From: Gracilaria vermiculophylla
Taxonomy: Eukaryota; Rhodophyta; Florideophyceae; Gracilariales; Gracilariaceae
DNA: 64,000 nucleotides
Direction: 5' to 3'
Assembly (NCBI GenBank): GCA_019155205.2
Contig: JAHNZQ020003146.1
Location: 1,247,537 to 1,311,536 of the forward strand
Part shown: in pieces, positions 9,872 through 21,360 of the stretch
How the letters are laid out: each line of letters opens with the position of its first letter
Position numbering within the stretch: the stretch's first letter is position 1
Position numbers and translations under genes: made by a program
Notes under the pieces: generated by a model
Database searches by the model: none
Seen by the model: only the letters and a program-made list of their open reading frames with translations
What the model was told of the DNA's origin: nothing

Positions 9872-12290
9872 GCGGCTCATATCGGTGCTGATGTCAGAGC
9901 GGCCTTCCGCAATGTGACCAATCCTCTCCTTCAGGCGTTTCCCCGTACTTCTTTGTTCCCGCGCGGCGCTACGACCGCGGGATCGGGTTCGTGCATCTCC
10001 GTTGAGGCGGTTCCGGGCCCCCTGCTGTTCTCGACTTATCCTCATCACTCCCTCTTGGTAGAAATTGCTGGTGATGGAGCACCGAGCATCCCGATTCCCT
10101 CGAGGATCTCTTTTTGGGAACGCCCGCGCTGTCTTGTACGCTCCTCTATTCTCACTGAAGACAATACACTCATATTTTCCGCTACTGCCCTGCTGTCGTT
10201 CTCTGTCTGCTATGAACGCGCTCCATGTCATGGTGCTCCATACCTCGCCTGCATTCCGTCGCCCGTCCTCTCAGCGCATTCCACGATGGTGTCTGAACGC
10301 GGCTCTCTCCTCGGTCGGGCGTATAACCGCGGGCCACTCCATTAGTGGCGTCACGTCATTCTCTACAGATGCTACGTCACATTCGGTCGCAATCCTTCCA
10401 GCTACGTACACCTTCGAAGTGACATCTCCAGCCCAGGCAGCTACGTCCCCGTCCGATCCTGAGGTGTATCACACCTCTACCGGTGCGCCATTCAGCCCAA
10501 GGAAACACTTCGACCATCGTGCCACAAGGATCATTGTGAATTTCCACGACAGGTGCGTCAGTCTCCCGTGCCCCATGGAGGTCAACATCCACCATTCCAA
10601 ACCGTACCTTCAGGGCGATGAGATTCCGCGCTGTACCGGAGGTTGCTTTGAATGACTAAAAGCGGAACCGGGTGGACGCTTCTAGAGCTCATTAGCTCCA
10701 CACTCCGGTGCAAAGTGACAAAGATCCCACCACGGTGGGAACCTGCGATACCGCTTACCTCAGGTGTGCCGAAAAGCGTGAGATCCAATCTCGGCTCCAA
10801 CTACTCCTCCATAGGGAAAATTGGCACCAGCGAGCGGGGCGGTCCGGAAGCATTGCCGATGGGCGCTCTACCTCTGTGATGCTGCACTTCGATCCTCCTT
10901 ACGATGGCCTCTATTGGCTCAACCCTAACCGATGGGGGACGCACCTTGCGGATAAGACCCGAGTAAGGAACACTTTTGGATACTTCTACGATCGGCACAA
11001 CACGGAGTTCCGTGACATGATCTACGGGCAATGTTCGAATTATTACCTCATATTGAACGACTTCTAAAGATATCATTGGGTATCCCCACCCCTCTTTGTG
11101 GCAACGCCCATTACCTTCCCGTACCACACCTCGGAGGTTCTGCATCCCCATGACTCGTTACGGCGTTTCATCATGTTGATTGCTGTGACGGAGCTCGCTA
11201 TCAGCACTCTAATGGCTTATCTCAAAGCAGCGGACAAAGGCGTCGCTTTCTATATTCGGTGCCGCAACGGTCGCCTCTATCGGGATTCCTCGTATCAGCA
11301 AAGCGCCGGAAGTTTGATGCCCTTGTCGGAGTCAATTTTCCGGGTCCTGCGTTCCTTCGGAATTCAGAACCTCGGCAAGAGCACCGCGTGGGGCGAATCC
11401 ATGTCAGAGGCGCTGTTGGATTACAAGTTCCAGATGGCATGGAATGATACGCTGGGTTTTCTTTGGTATGATGATGGCGAACCCAAGTTCCACCCCATTG
11501 TAAAAAGCTCCAAGATAGACGATGAAGGGCGAGCGTACCCGCCCTTTCCCCATCTTGCACCTTCTCGAGGTCTTCGGGTGCCACTGCGTCGTCTACCCGA
11601 CTACGTTCCCGTGGTCGAGAGCTTGGCAGCTCACACGCTTCTTCCGTTATCGGCTCCTTCGCTGGACGTGGCTGCGTCCTCTGATGTCAGGACACAGCCT
11701 TCAGCCTCGATGCCGGGTCCTCCCGCAGTGGTTGTCGCCGTTTCTCCTATGGAATAGGACGAGATTACTCCTGTACCAGCGGCGTCGGCCCCGGTGGTGC
11801 AACTTCGACTGCGGTGCATCCCTACAACGGTCGTTTAGTCTCTCCGGTTCCTGTACCGCCATCACCTCCAGTGTCACCTACTTCATCCTTGGCCCTGCCG
11901 ACATCCGCGGTGGTGCCTGCAAAATCCCTTCGAGAGCCCCCTGTCCCAGCCAGTCCTCGATCTGTGACTCCTTTCGTGGCCTTTGTTGTTCCGTCGACGG
12001 AGGTTGCCGCTTCTGGGGCACCCTTGTGCGGGTGGGCCTCCGGGGCTCTGGAAGCGGCCTTCCAGGAGTTGGCGCAGGCGTGCCTGGCGATGGGCCGTCC
12101 TGATTTGGCTTCTCCTGAAGAGGCTCTTCGCAAGGTTCGCCTCTGGATCCTAGAACCCCATAAAGCCCGGGCGGACCGGGCCTCGATGACTGCCATCAAG
12201 TAAGGTCTTGCCAAGTTCTTCGAGCGCCAAGCTATCACAGCGAAAGCTCGCCTCAAAGCGGTGTATACAACTCGGTTTGGGGACCTGTAG
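9872..12290 (+). pseudogene. Antisense accessory ORF (aORF) of chromovirus A, longest copy
   Basis: This frame runs opposite to gag-pol, starting 63 bp inside the 3' LTR and ending about 270 bp before the chromodomain. It spans roughly 800 codons with a few frameshifts and stops (for example TAA at 11065, TAG at 11755). The N-terminal part contains YER-GAPYLAC and PEVYHTSTGAP...HFDHRATR...VSLPCPME. A middle part is unique to this copy. A Pro/Val/Ser-rich linker follows, then a helical C-terminus (SGALEAAFQEL...TRFGDL). N- and C-terminal parts recur in chromovirus C, and the C-terminal part in B. There is no clear ATG; the aligned start is GTG in B and C. A TATATAAG lies just upstream in this copy only. 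No known domain is recognised and its function is unknown. The sense strand is also partly open, so a coding test is needed. Confidence 0.6.
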
Positions 12291-12560
12291 GCGGAAAAAG
12301 TCCCGGAGATGGAAGTCAGGCCCCGGAAGCGGCGGCATAAAAGAAACATGAGTTGGAGCAGAAGCTCTGTGAACGGTAGTTGCAATGTAAATGGGCCGTG
12401 CCCTCGCACTCAGTGACAAGACGTGCCGCCGCGGGAGCGGGAGAAAGGCCAGCAAGGGCATCCTGGAGGCGAAAACGAGAACTCCAAGGGGAGTATAGAT
12501 CGCGGAGACGAAAAATAACTCCGGTTGGGCGCCCCCTCTCCCTTTTCTAAGTGAAAACGT

Positions 12561-14300
12561 CTATGCGAAGATGCCTTTGCGCTTCGGATTGGCGTGGTAT
12601 CTTGTAATAAAGTTCTCCAGGTTATGGTTCGGAGGTTCTTCCGTGTCGTCTGTTGAAAAGTAGGCGTGCCAGCGGACGTGGTACATTATCCCAGAAAGGG
12701 TGTGTCTGTAGTAGAGGATATGGTCTATCGCATAGAAAATGACACCTTCAGATGTCATGATGGCTTTATGGGGCTTCCATCCATGGTTCACCAAAAGATG
12801 TGGAGAGGTTTCCAGTATCCAGTGGCCTCGTCGCTCCTGAGGTGTTTAAATGAGGATGTTTCGTGCGTTGTTTTTGAGGTAGGGTGGCGGGTATTCATAC
12901 AGGGCTGGGCGTCTGGACTTTCGTCACCCTATCACGAGAGACGACTTCCTGGAGCCCGTATACTTCAATGGGAACGGAGTGCCTATAGATATTCAGGATT
13001 TTGTAAGGCCTTGAAGGGTTCGGTGCCAACTTGCGCGTGACTTCCGGCGGTTCATCGAATGTCTCCTCAGTTTTGTCGAAGAAAACCTCTTCGCCGTCCT
13101 TCAGTTGAGGGCTTTCCTTCATTTCCCGGTCGAAGTCCTGTTTATCTCTCCTCTTCGAGCCGTTGATTCTCACCTTTGCAAGGGGTTTTGTGTCCCCATA
13201 CCGCCTTTAAATGGAGAGATTGGCATGCGCTGCTGTTGGTACCTATGGCCCACCTGCCGGGTGTGCCGTAGCGCGTGCCGAAATGACGGTATTAAGCGGG
13301 AGGCGTAAGAGCTCTAGATTGAAAGGAGTAGTACCCGTGGAGAGGTGCATATGAAGATTGTATGCATACGTGAACAGGCCAACGTATGGGTCCCAATTCT
13401 TGTGGTGATCCGCTACGTAGAGCTCCAGCCTTGAAGCAATGAGCTATTTAAATATCTCCGCTTACCCGTTGGTCTCGCGGTAATAGGCAGTCGTAAACAA
13501 CTGTTTCATCCCCAGCATTCCGGAGATGGCGCTGAATAGCTTCCCCGCGAACTGGGATCCATTGTCCGAAAAGATCCACAACGGTATCCCATATGGGTAG
13601 ACCCAGTGCTTAAGAAAGGCGTCAGCGATTACTGCTGCAGTAGTGCTCTTGAAGGGAACGGCGCGCGTGACCTTCGGGAACTAATCAGTGATCACGAGAA
13701 TAAATCGGTACACTCGCTCCGTATTGGAGAGGGAGCCAAAAATGTCCATAGTCACGAACTCCAAAAGGTCCTGCAGGCAGGCACAAAGTGAGCGGCGTCG
13801 GTTGTCTACGAATATTTCTCCTAGCGGAGGCATGCGAGTGGCAATCCACCACCGTTTGGATGGCGTCAGTAGCCATGTTCGGCCAATAGAACTTCCTTCT
13901 CATGGTGAAGTACATGCGCCATTCATCGTGAGTGCCCGGCAAGGCGATAGTAGTGCAAAGGATACAGCACCCTGGCCCGTGGGCGCAACCCGACCACATT
14001 TTGGAGAACTCTATCCCGAGGAGCGCGGCGCACAAGTACGCCGTCTCGGTTGACATCTAATGACGATGTTAGACTATCCACAGTGGCGAGGCACTACTTT
14101 TAGTACGCATCTGTACTCAGCTCATTCAGGAACTTCGCAATGGTAATGGGGAGAAATTCTTTCTCCTGAACCAGGGCCATCACCTCAGGGAGCCCACTGT
14201 ACTTTTCTACGGGTTCAAAGCATTCCAAGCACTCTCCATCAGATCCTTCTTTTCCGTCGGCGCCTTGGATGACCAGACACGGAATGGAGTCCTCCAAACG
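12561..14300 (-). pseudogene. Integrase and chromodomain region of chromovirus A
   Basis: Reading leftward: the spacer after RNase H, an integrase zinc-binding region (RRKFYWPNMATDAIQ, Cys/His residues partly lost), the catalytic core (MDIFG with the first Asp; SDNGSQF with the second; the third-residue region NG-AEIFK) and the C-terminal domain with SRDRVTKVQ. The ORF at 12561-12794 is a clear chromodomain, with YAIDHILYYR, MYHVRWHAY and TEEPPNHNLENFI, the beta-strand/helix pattern that binds methylated histone tails in chromoviruses. Several stops and frameshifts break the core. The part at about 13735-14142 is almost identical, inverted, to 25138-25545 of chromovirus B. Confidence 0.8.
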
Positions 14301-15660
14301 CGTAATGTCTTCTCCCTCGGTGGAAATTTGCGAGCGCGCGTCCGATGCATGGTGGTTTGTGCCAGGACGGTGAACGATGTCAAATTCAAACTCCAGGGGG
14401 CATAGCTTTCACCTTTTCAGTCGGCCGGAGGCTTCCGTCAAAGACTTTATCAACTTCAATGGTGCGTGATCCGTCCTCCAGGTGAAACGCGCGCCTTACC
14501 GGTATGGGTTCAAAAGCGAAACCAGCCATACGATGGCGAGACATTTGCGCTCCGAGTTGTTGTTATTCCGTTCCGTAGGTGAAAGGCTGCGACTACAGAA
14601 TCCTATAGGTTTAAGTACACTTTCAGGTTGTTCCTGTTGAAGGGCACATCCGACCTGGTATTTACAGGCGTTAGTGTCCGGCACCATTCCGCCACGCCGC
14701 TTCGGGGATACCAAGATCGGTGGCTCAATCAGTCTCCTCTTCAGGGTGGTAAAGGCTTTAATCTCTTCGTCATTCAAGATAGCCAATTGCGTTGGTTATT
14801 CTTCTCCAAGAGGCTATTTAATGGCGCCGCTATACGGGAGAAATTCGGGACAAACCTCCGGAAGACATTACACAACCCCAGGAAGGAGCAGCGCTTCGTC
14901 TGGTTTGTGGGAGGGTAAGCTTCCTTGATGGCGTCCTGAGATTTTGTGAAAATCTGTAGGCGGCCGGGGAGCTCCACGTACCCGAGGAAAACCACGGAGG
15001 ACTTGAAAAGGAAACATTTGTCCAGCTTCAAGGTGAGTACAGCATCCTTAAGGAGTTTTTGCACGTGCTTGAAATGCATGAAGTGCCCCTCCACGCTGCG
15101 GGAGTATATGATGACATCATTAATATACACCAAGGCGTACTGCCACTTCACCTTGGACAGGATAATGTCGACCGCTCGTTGAAACGTAGCGGGTGCATTC
15201 TTCAATCCAAATGGCATCCTTAGGAATCTGAAGATCTCACAGTGCGATATTAACGTTGTCTTGTCCATAACGAAGTCGTCCATCTCATTCTGACAGTAGC
15301 CGCTGTTGGCGTCTGGCGTGGAGAAAACGGACGCATCACCTAAGGAGCGAATAAATTCATCCTTACGGGCTATCGGGTATGAATCGGGTACCATATCCTC
15401 GTTCAGGCGTCTATAGTCAATGCAGAACTTCAAAAAGCCATCTTCCTTCTTCAAAAACACCACCAGAGAGGCCTATTTGGAATCGGAGGTTTGAGGAACG
15501 CCCCTCTCGAGCATATGGTGGACCTCATCGCGTTCGATATTGCGCGCATGCTATTTGGTTCTTTTCGGGAGTTGGTGTACAGGTTTTGCATCAGGTGTGA
15601 GCTGGATCTGGTGCTTAGCCAGGCTATTCTAGCCCAAGCGACCAGACCACATGTCCTCAA
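14301..15660 (-). pseudogene. Reverse transcriptase and RNase H of chromovirus A
   Basis: The frame at 14774-15463 covers the RT fingers and palm: VFLKKEDG, FSTPDANSGY (motif A Asp kept), RFLRMPFGLKNAPATFQRA and the active-site loop. That loop reads YINDVI instead of the family YIDDVI, so one catalytic Asp is replaced by Asn. LGYVELPG and the start of the connection region follow. RNase H (14496-14786) keeps SERKCLAI but has PDTNACKYQVG where TDAS is expected. The RT N-terminus continues in a broken frame up to 15660. The enzyme would copy element RNA into DNA; this copy is dead. Confidence 0.85.
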
Positions 15661-15706
15661 GGGCGGATAGCCTCTCCACTATCCAATAGCGATACTCTTC
15701 GAAATA

Positions 15707-16481
15707 TTAGCCAACTTGGAGTTTCTCCCGGCAGGTGGTAGGATTCTTGTCCTCTGGAGCCGTTGATGTCACTTCATTCTCCATGGTGTCGATCGCATCG
15801 CGTTTCGCAATGTCTTGCTCATGAGGAAGATGAGCCAATCCTGCAGGCGTGGGTCGTGCCAATCGGACGACAGTTCCTTTCTGGAGCGGTAAAAGCGACT
15901 TCTTCAGGTTTGCAAACACGACCGTTAAGCTATCAGTCGGCAAAATTTGCACATCGCCGTTCGTTGCCATGGAGTGCTGCTTATTTGTCAAATGTGGATT
16001 CTCCTCTAGCAATGAAAGGCCACATGCAGAGGTCAGCACCCAAACTTTGGCCTTATTCCTCTCTGACATCTCGATACTCTTCACCAGCCGAAGCTTATTC
16101 GACTGCATTTCTTTTGGAAGATTACCCTTTCGATGCGCGTTGGCATCCATTCCTGTAGATGTGGACACACTACATACAGGGGCGACTTCGTGTAACGCCA
16201 TCTTATGCAGACGGGGGTATTCTGCACGTAAATTTCAATCCACATAGACATTTCCCAATATGCAATGTGCGGCCACGTGGGTTGCCACGAGGAACCACAT
16301 CTTCACCTGTAATGAGCCCAGCCGGAGATACAAAGGTAATCCTCCGAGGGCGTTCGATGCTCAACGCGAAGGGTCTCCCATCGTATGGATTTCCAGTCCT
16401 CACGGAGCCGAGAGGAGACCACGAGTTAACGTCAGAGTGCTCTAGGATGGGGCCAGCTCCGATGTCAAGATTAGCGCGCAC
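15707..16481 (-). pseudogene. Protease and linker region of chromovirus A
   Basis: The right part contains ANLDIGAGPILEHSDVN, a retropepsin-like active site with DIGAG where DTGAG is usual. The left part (15707-16201) is the linker between protease and RT. It is conserved with the linkers of B and C, with KSIE, a P-T-KGTVVRLARPTPAGLAHLP segment and an acidic stretch before RT. Frames are shifted between the two parts. Confidence 0.7.
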
Positions 16482-16578
16482 CGTTATGGAGGCGAGTGCA
16501 GAACATCCTTCACAGGCAAATAAGTTGTAATTCTCAAGGCGAAGCGTGCAAATAGATTCCTCAAAGGTGTGAAATGCG

Positions 16579-18966
16579 TTAAAATGGATTGGCAGCCCGC
16601 TGGTGCGACGTCGACCGTGCCGTTGGCCTCTCTCTGTTTTCTAAAGGCGACCTCTGTGGGGCCGAGGCTTGACGCATGGAGCCACGCGGAGCCTCTGCGC
16701 ATGATCCTAAGGGATTTCCTGGTTGGAGGGGATTGAGTTCCAGTAGAGGACGGCTGCTGCGGTTGCGCATAGAGTTGCGACGTGTTCCCTGATGTGCAAC
16801 CGGTTTGGGTACTGGCTCGTGCACTAGTGGCGCACGTGCTAGTCGGACAGGCTGCACTCCAACTGGAACACGGTAACCAAAGTTTCCTTGAGAGGAGCGG
16901 ATATCGTGATACGCAATTTGATTGCTTCCGATCTTGGTTGGTGTGTCTTTCAGGTCCCGGAAGTTCTTATCCCTTTCCTGAAGGACAGTGGCCTTCATTG
17001 CCGGGGTGAGAGTAGTGTAGTGTACTGGCTGAGGAGAAAAGCAAGTCCTGCGACGTGGTGGGTAGCCCCGATAGTTCGCGGATCGGACACTCCTGTAAGA
17101 TCCTTTCCAGGCGTATGAGGTCGGAGACAAGGGTATCGTGGCCCTAGACTGTGTTCCCTGAGATGAGGCATATGTGAGAATAAAAACCTCATGCTCTCCC
17201 TCGAGCATGAGCTTGTCGGCCTCTCGTGAGGTGCTGGAGTCCAACGTCATGGCGGATGCCCGAGGGTTCCTTGAGGCTGTCGGTTTGTCCGAGAGTGGCG
17301 CGTGGCTGCTGCCATTGGTACGGTGGGTATTCCCATTGGATTTCACGAAACATGCTCGCTCGTTATGGGTGGTGTTCGGGTGCGTTGTCATGTGACTACG
17401 CACCCTGGCGCGGATCGAAGAAACGAGTCCCTTGAAAAACAAAGATTCCATCCGCCAATCAGATTAAACGTTCCTACACCGTAAGGACTTCGTCCATATC
17501 TCCTGTGGGACCTCCGTTTCGGTCATTCCAGTGTTCTGCTTATGGGAAGTGACTTTTGCGTCAGCATCGGCTTTCACCTCATCCGTTTTGTACCTTTTGA
17601 GGAGGAAATTCACCACCTCCAGGTACGTCGTCAATATCTGCGTTCTAGGTTCATCCACAATGCTGCTCTCCCCAGTGAAGCGCGGCTGCACCAGCGAATG
17701 CGCTTGGCTTGTGAGGTAGAACTGAAAGCACAATACGGCGGCATCTTCATGGACGCCATTAGTATTACACGCTAAAGAGAGAAGCGTAAGAGAAAATTGA
17801 ACACGGCGATGGGTTCCTCATTTGAAAAAGAGTGCTTCTTTATTCGAATATCCATGCGGCGCTGGATCTTCATGAGTCGTTTAGCGACCGACGCGTCGTA
17901 AAGAGTGGAGCGATCATTCTACCTGTAGGTGTAATAATCCACCACTTTGGCGAAGAGGACGTTAAGTCGGGCAACCTTCCCGACCCTCCTTCTTTTTTCC
18001 GTAAGAGGTATACTGTCCTTCGGGCTAGAGCTCTCTACGAATTCAGAGTCTGAGCTTCTCTCCGAATCGGTGTCCCGCTTTGTGTTTCCATCCCTTCGTT
18101 TTTTTTGGCTTCTTTCCTGTATGTTATTGGGATGCCTAACGATATGCCCGCTACAGAGATTCACCCGAGGAGCTTCCGCTCGTTCTCTCTTTAGGTGAAG
18201 TACTTTGAGACAGGTATCCTGTCCTCCCCCGTAAAACGACAGATCCAGAACGTTCATGGCAATATTCCTGAAGTGTTCCCTTTTCCGTACGGAAGTATCC
18301 TTTCTTCTTCTGGCGTAGAGGGTGGCAGTATCCTGTCCTTCTCTGCCCGTGGTCGCCGTAGGTGTTGACAGAGGGAACCTCTCTTGTACGGAGCAGTGAC
18401 TTTGAAATGGCGCAGCGGGGAGCAGCTGTGAAATTTTGGAATGAGCCTCCGCACGCATGACATCCGAGAGCACCTCTGGGAAGGGATATGAGTCCAGCAA
18501 GGCATATACAGCTCGGTGAGCACTCTCCGTTGCGATTTACTCCTCAAGGATGTGGCGGCGCGATTCAAAGTGTGCTTCGCCACCTGCAGGTATTCTTTCG
18601 ACCAGCTCCTGTGAGAGCCAATCCGTAAGTCGCGGTACAGGATCTCCAAAAGGGAGTTAGCCTCTGGGTGTTCCTGTCCTCGCAGCTCTGAATTGTGGGC
18701 TGCAATGTCATGTGCAGTTCTTCAACCACCACGTTGGCGTTCTCCAGAGGTACGGCGTGGGTTTTCGATAGCCTCCCTCTCTTCACTCTTCTAAAGCGAT
18801 TCCTGAAACGCTTCACAGAGGAGCCAGGATTCCTGAAGAGACTTTCAGGGTCCTCCGATCTGACGGCCGTCTCTTGAAGAGCACTGCGCGTGCTGCGGCA
18901 TCCAAGGGGAGCCGTTGCTTTAGAGTCTTGTAACGGGGTTTCCACTGGTGTTTCTGAGGGGTCCAT
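16579..18966 (-). pseudogene. Gag of chromovirus A
   Basis: The reading frame starts with ATG at 18966 (MDPSETPVETPLQ), shared with the other two copies (MDPLEPP, MDPSEPLM). It continues in shifted frames through a variable region with a DSERSSDSE motif and basic runs (17919-18500), a capsid-like part (17464-17733) and a long C-terminal part (16579-17451). No CCHC zinc knuckle is visible. At least three frameshifts are present. Gag would form the particle that packages element RNA. Confidence 0.75.
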
Positions 18967-19103
18967 ATAGCAGTAGGTCGAGGGCTATCGCCTTTCACTC
19001 CAAAATTCGTTTGAGAAAGAATTTCACTGTCGGGTTCCGATCATTGCAAACTAGAAACGATGTTCTGTCGCGCCTTTTGCGATTCTCCAAAGATACAAAC
19101 CTT

Positions 19104-19121
19104 TCGAAGTAAGGCGACCAG
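19104..19121 (-). promoter_or_regulatory. Primer binding site of chromovirus A
   Basis: Read on the minus strand, the 5' LTR is followed by AC and then TGGTCGCCTTACTTCGAA. The TGG at the standard place pairs with a tRNA 3' CCA. Chromovirus B has TGGTCTCCCGAATTTGAT and C has TGCTCTCCCGACTTAAAA, so the ancestral site was probably close to TGGTCTCCCGACTT. The primer tRNA is not identified. Confidence 0.65.
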
Positions 19122-19122
19122 T

Positions 19123-19673
19123 TGTAATACCGTCAGTTCTTCTTTATAGGTAGTACCTCACAATGTCCGTTAGGAGTTTTGTTGACTCCAATGCCGCGAG
19201 TTCCTTAAGCTGGTCTCCGGTATTCCCTGTCACGAGTCGGGGGAATCCAGAAAGGTGATCCGCAAACACCAAGTGGAGAGGGTGCTCATTGGGTGGGCAA
19301 TGCTCCTACAGGCGCTGCTACGAGGTGACCCGGAGATCGGCTGCTTTAAAAACCTAAGAATGTTCGACTAAAGTCTCAAAATGGAAAGGTAGATGAAGAC
19401 TCAAGGAAACTTGGTTTACTTCCCCAGAGGGAAAGCTCGACCACTGGATATCGTACCACGCCAGGAGCCCGCCTCTGTAGCTCTCACTAGTGTAGTATCT
19501 GCCTGCGAGAATTAACTAATATACATCTAATTCTACCGTTCCTCAAGGGTACTGAAGTACACGTGGGCCAAATGATGCAACACGCGGCGCAGTTAATAAA
19601 ATACGGACCCTCCTTAGGAAACTTCTGTCTTGTAGTCATATGAAAGTATCTCCTTAGGATCCACTGTACTCTA
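19123..19673 (-). repeat. 5' LTR of chromovirus A
   Basis: This is a 551-bp family LTR. It starts TGTAATACCGTC on the plus strand and ends CCACTGTACTCTA, with minor end mutations. Gag reads away from it to the left, so it is the 5' LTR. Confidence 0.9.
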
Positions 19674-19873
19674 TAGTCTACCGCGTACTTTTCCAAGGTG
19701 GAGAGAATTATCTGCGTGGGCCACAAGTTCAGACAGGAGATCTCGCTTGGTGCGGTTTCCTGCGCGCAACGGCCGAGGTGCCGTGGCGCTAAGTACAGTA
19801 GCTCTAAGGCAGAAATAGCGAAAATTACTAAATAAACCAATATCGAAAATATTAAATTACACGTGCAAAACAT

Positions 19874-20805
19874 GTGCCATTCGGCACCCAAACTGTAGCC
19901 AGCGGGCCGCGCATGGCTGCCCTGCGCGTGGAGGGCGGACATCCAGTGCGCGTGCCTTGTCGAGCGACACGCGCCGGGGCGTTTACTTCGGAGTCCACCG
20001 TGCAAACCGACGTGAATCGCGCCCGCGACAGTAACCTTCTCAATATATACGGCCTAGCCGGAATCTGGTATATCCGCAAAGTGCAAAACCAAAGATCTGT
20101 GGAGCGCGTTGAACTTCATATCCCACTCCTCAAGACAGGACGCACACCTCGAAGAGGAAGAGCCATGTCAGAAAGCGGCAATTAGAACATGGCCGACGGG
20201 CCGGCTTCCGGAACTCCGTCTCGACGGCCAATACGCGCTGCTCGTGAATCCTCGCCGATTACTTCCGCTACCGTCTCCAACGAACACAAAATGTCCGAAT
20301 GCACTCCGAACCCCTTAGAAAGGGGCGTGACCGGCTTCCGCTCGGCTCCAATCCCGAGGCGTAGCCGCACTATGCCTGAAGAGGAAGCAACCGAAGTGAG
20401 ACTTAAAGATGCGACACCCACTCGTGCGCGTGTTCCGTCCTCGGACGTCCCCGAAAAGAGAGTCCCGGCCACGTTGTACCGGCCAATTGGTGCCATATTC
20501 CGCGGGCGGGGGCCGGTACAACCCTCGCCGACCTACGACGTGACCATGACAGCCGACAAGAGAACTTGACAAGGAACTCGATCCCCAGGTACGCTCCGTG
20601 TTTCCATCCCATCCCGATCCGTGCCCAGTTATTAATTGCTGCCTACACCAACAAATTGAACTTCCTCACCGGAAACATTCCCGGAGTGGTTACTATGTCA
20701 TGGGACTGGCGCAACCGCATCGCGGTACCGTTTTGTGCCATCACCCGCCGTCACGGAGATTCATGGGAAGGGGTCCATTGCGCATTGATCCGAATTGAGG
20801 CCCTC
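19874..20805 (+). pseudogene. GC-rich coding remnant between chromoviruses A and B
   Basis: A plus-strand frame from 19874 runs through an in-frame TAG (20183-20185) and on to 20569, about 230 codons. It is rich in Arg, Pro, Thr and Ala. A second frame (20566-20805) has ordinary folded-protein composition (AYTNKLNFL, MSWDWRNRIAVPF) and is cut by the 5' LTR of chromovirus B. It resembles a retroelement gag-like or captured host sequence. No family is recognised. Confidence 0.35.
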
Positions 20806-21358
20806 TGTAGTACAGTGGATCCTAAAGTAATATAGTGGTGTGGCCTCAGGGCGTGAAATTCCTAAGGAGGGCTCGTGTTTTATTAGCTGAGCCAAGTGGT
20901 GCATAACTCGGACTGCGTGCGCTACAGTATCCTTAAGGGACGGTAGAATTTATATTTATTTTAGTTAATTTGTGCGGGTAATTACTACAGCAGTGAGATT
21001 TGACGAGGCGGGCTCCCGGCTTCATGCTTAATATTATGGTCGAGCTCCACCTCTTGGAAAGTAAACCAAGCACCCTTTAGTCTTCATCTACGTTTCCGGT
21101 TGGAGACTCTCGTCGATCATCCTAAGGTTTCTAAGCCGCCGATATCCAGGTCGCCTCGTTGCAGCGCCTGTAGAACCATCGTCCGCGCAGTGAACCTCCC
21201 CCTCCGCTTGTTGTTTGCGGATCCCCTTTAAAAACTGCCTCGGCTCGCGACCGCGGACATCGGAGACCATCTTTAGGAACTCGCACCTTCGGAGTCAACA
21301 AAAACTTCTAAAGCACGTTATGCTCTACTACCTCGAAAAGAGAACTGACAGTACCACA
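20806..21358 (+). repeat. 5' LTR of chromovirus B
   Basis: The 553-bp LTR runs from TGTAGTACAGTGGATCC to GACAGTACCACA, the least decayed termini in the window. A TATA-like TTTATATTTATTTTAG lies near 20950. The primer binding site follows directly. Confidence 0.92.
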
Positions 21359-21360
21359 AC

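Larger units (their letters stand above)
9257..19673 (-). mobile_element. Chromovirus A: full-length, degenerate Ty3/gypsy retrotransposon
   Basis: The element has two LTRs in the same minus orientation and about 9.3 kb of internal DNA. From right to left it carries the 5' LTR, PBS, gag, protease, RT, RNase H, integrase, chromodomain, an opposite-strand ORF, polypurine tract and 3' LTR. Every domain is broken by stops or frameshifts. Flanking pentamers (aggga and tagtc) do not match, so no target duplication survives. The gag-pro-RT-RH-INT-chromodomain order places it in the chromovirus branch of Ty3/gypsy (Metaviridae). Confidence 0.9.

Noticed and set aside
11822..12409. A 195-codon minus-strand frame (sense to gag-pol) over the C-terminal antisense ORF of chromovirus A
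   Set aside because: It is partly conserved in chromovirus C, but a comparable sense frame over the PEVYHTSTGAP region has several stops in C. There, substitutions are fewest at the antisense second codon position, so I treat it as a shadow.
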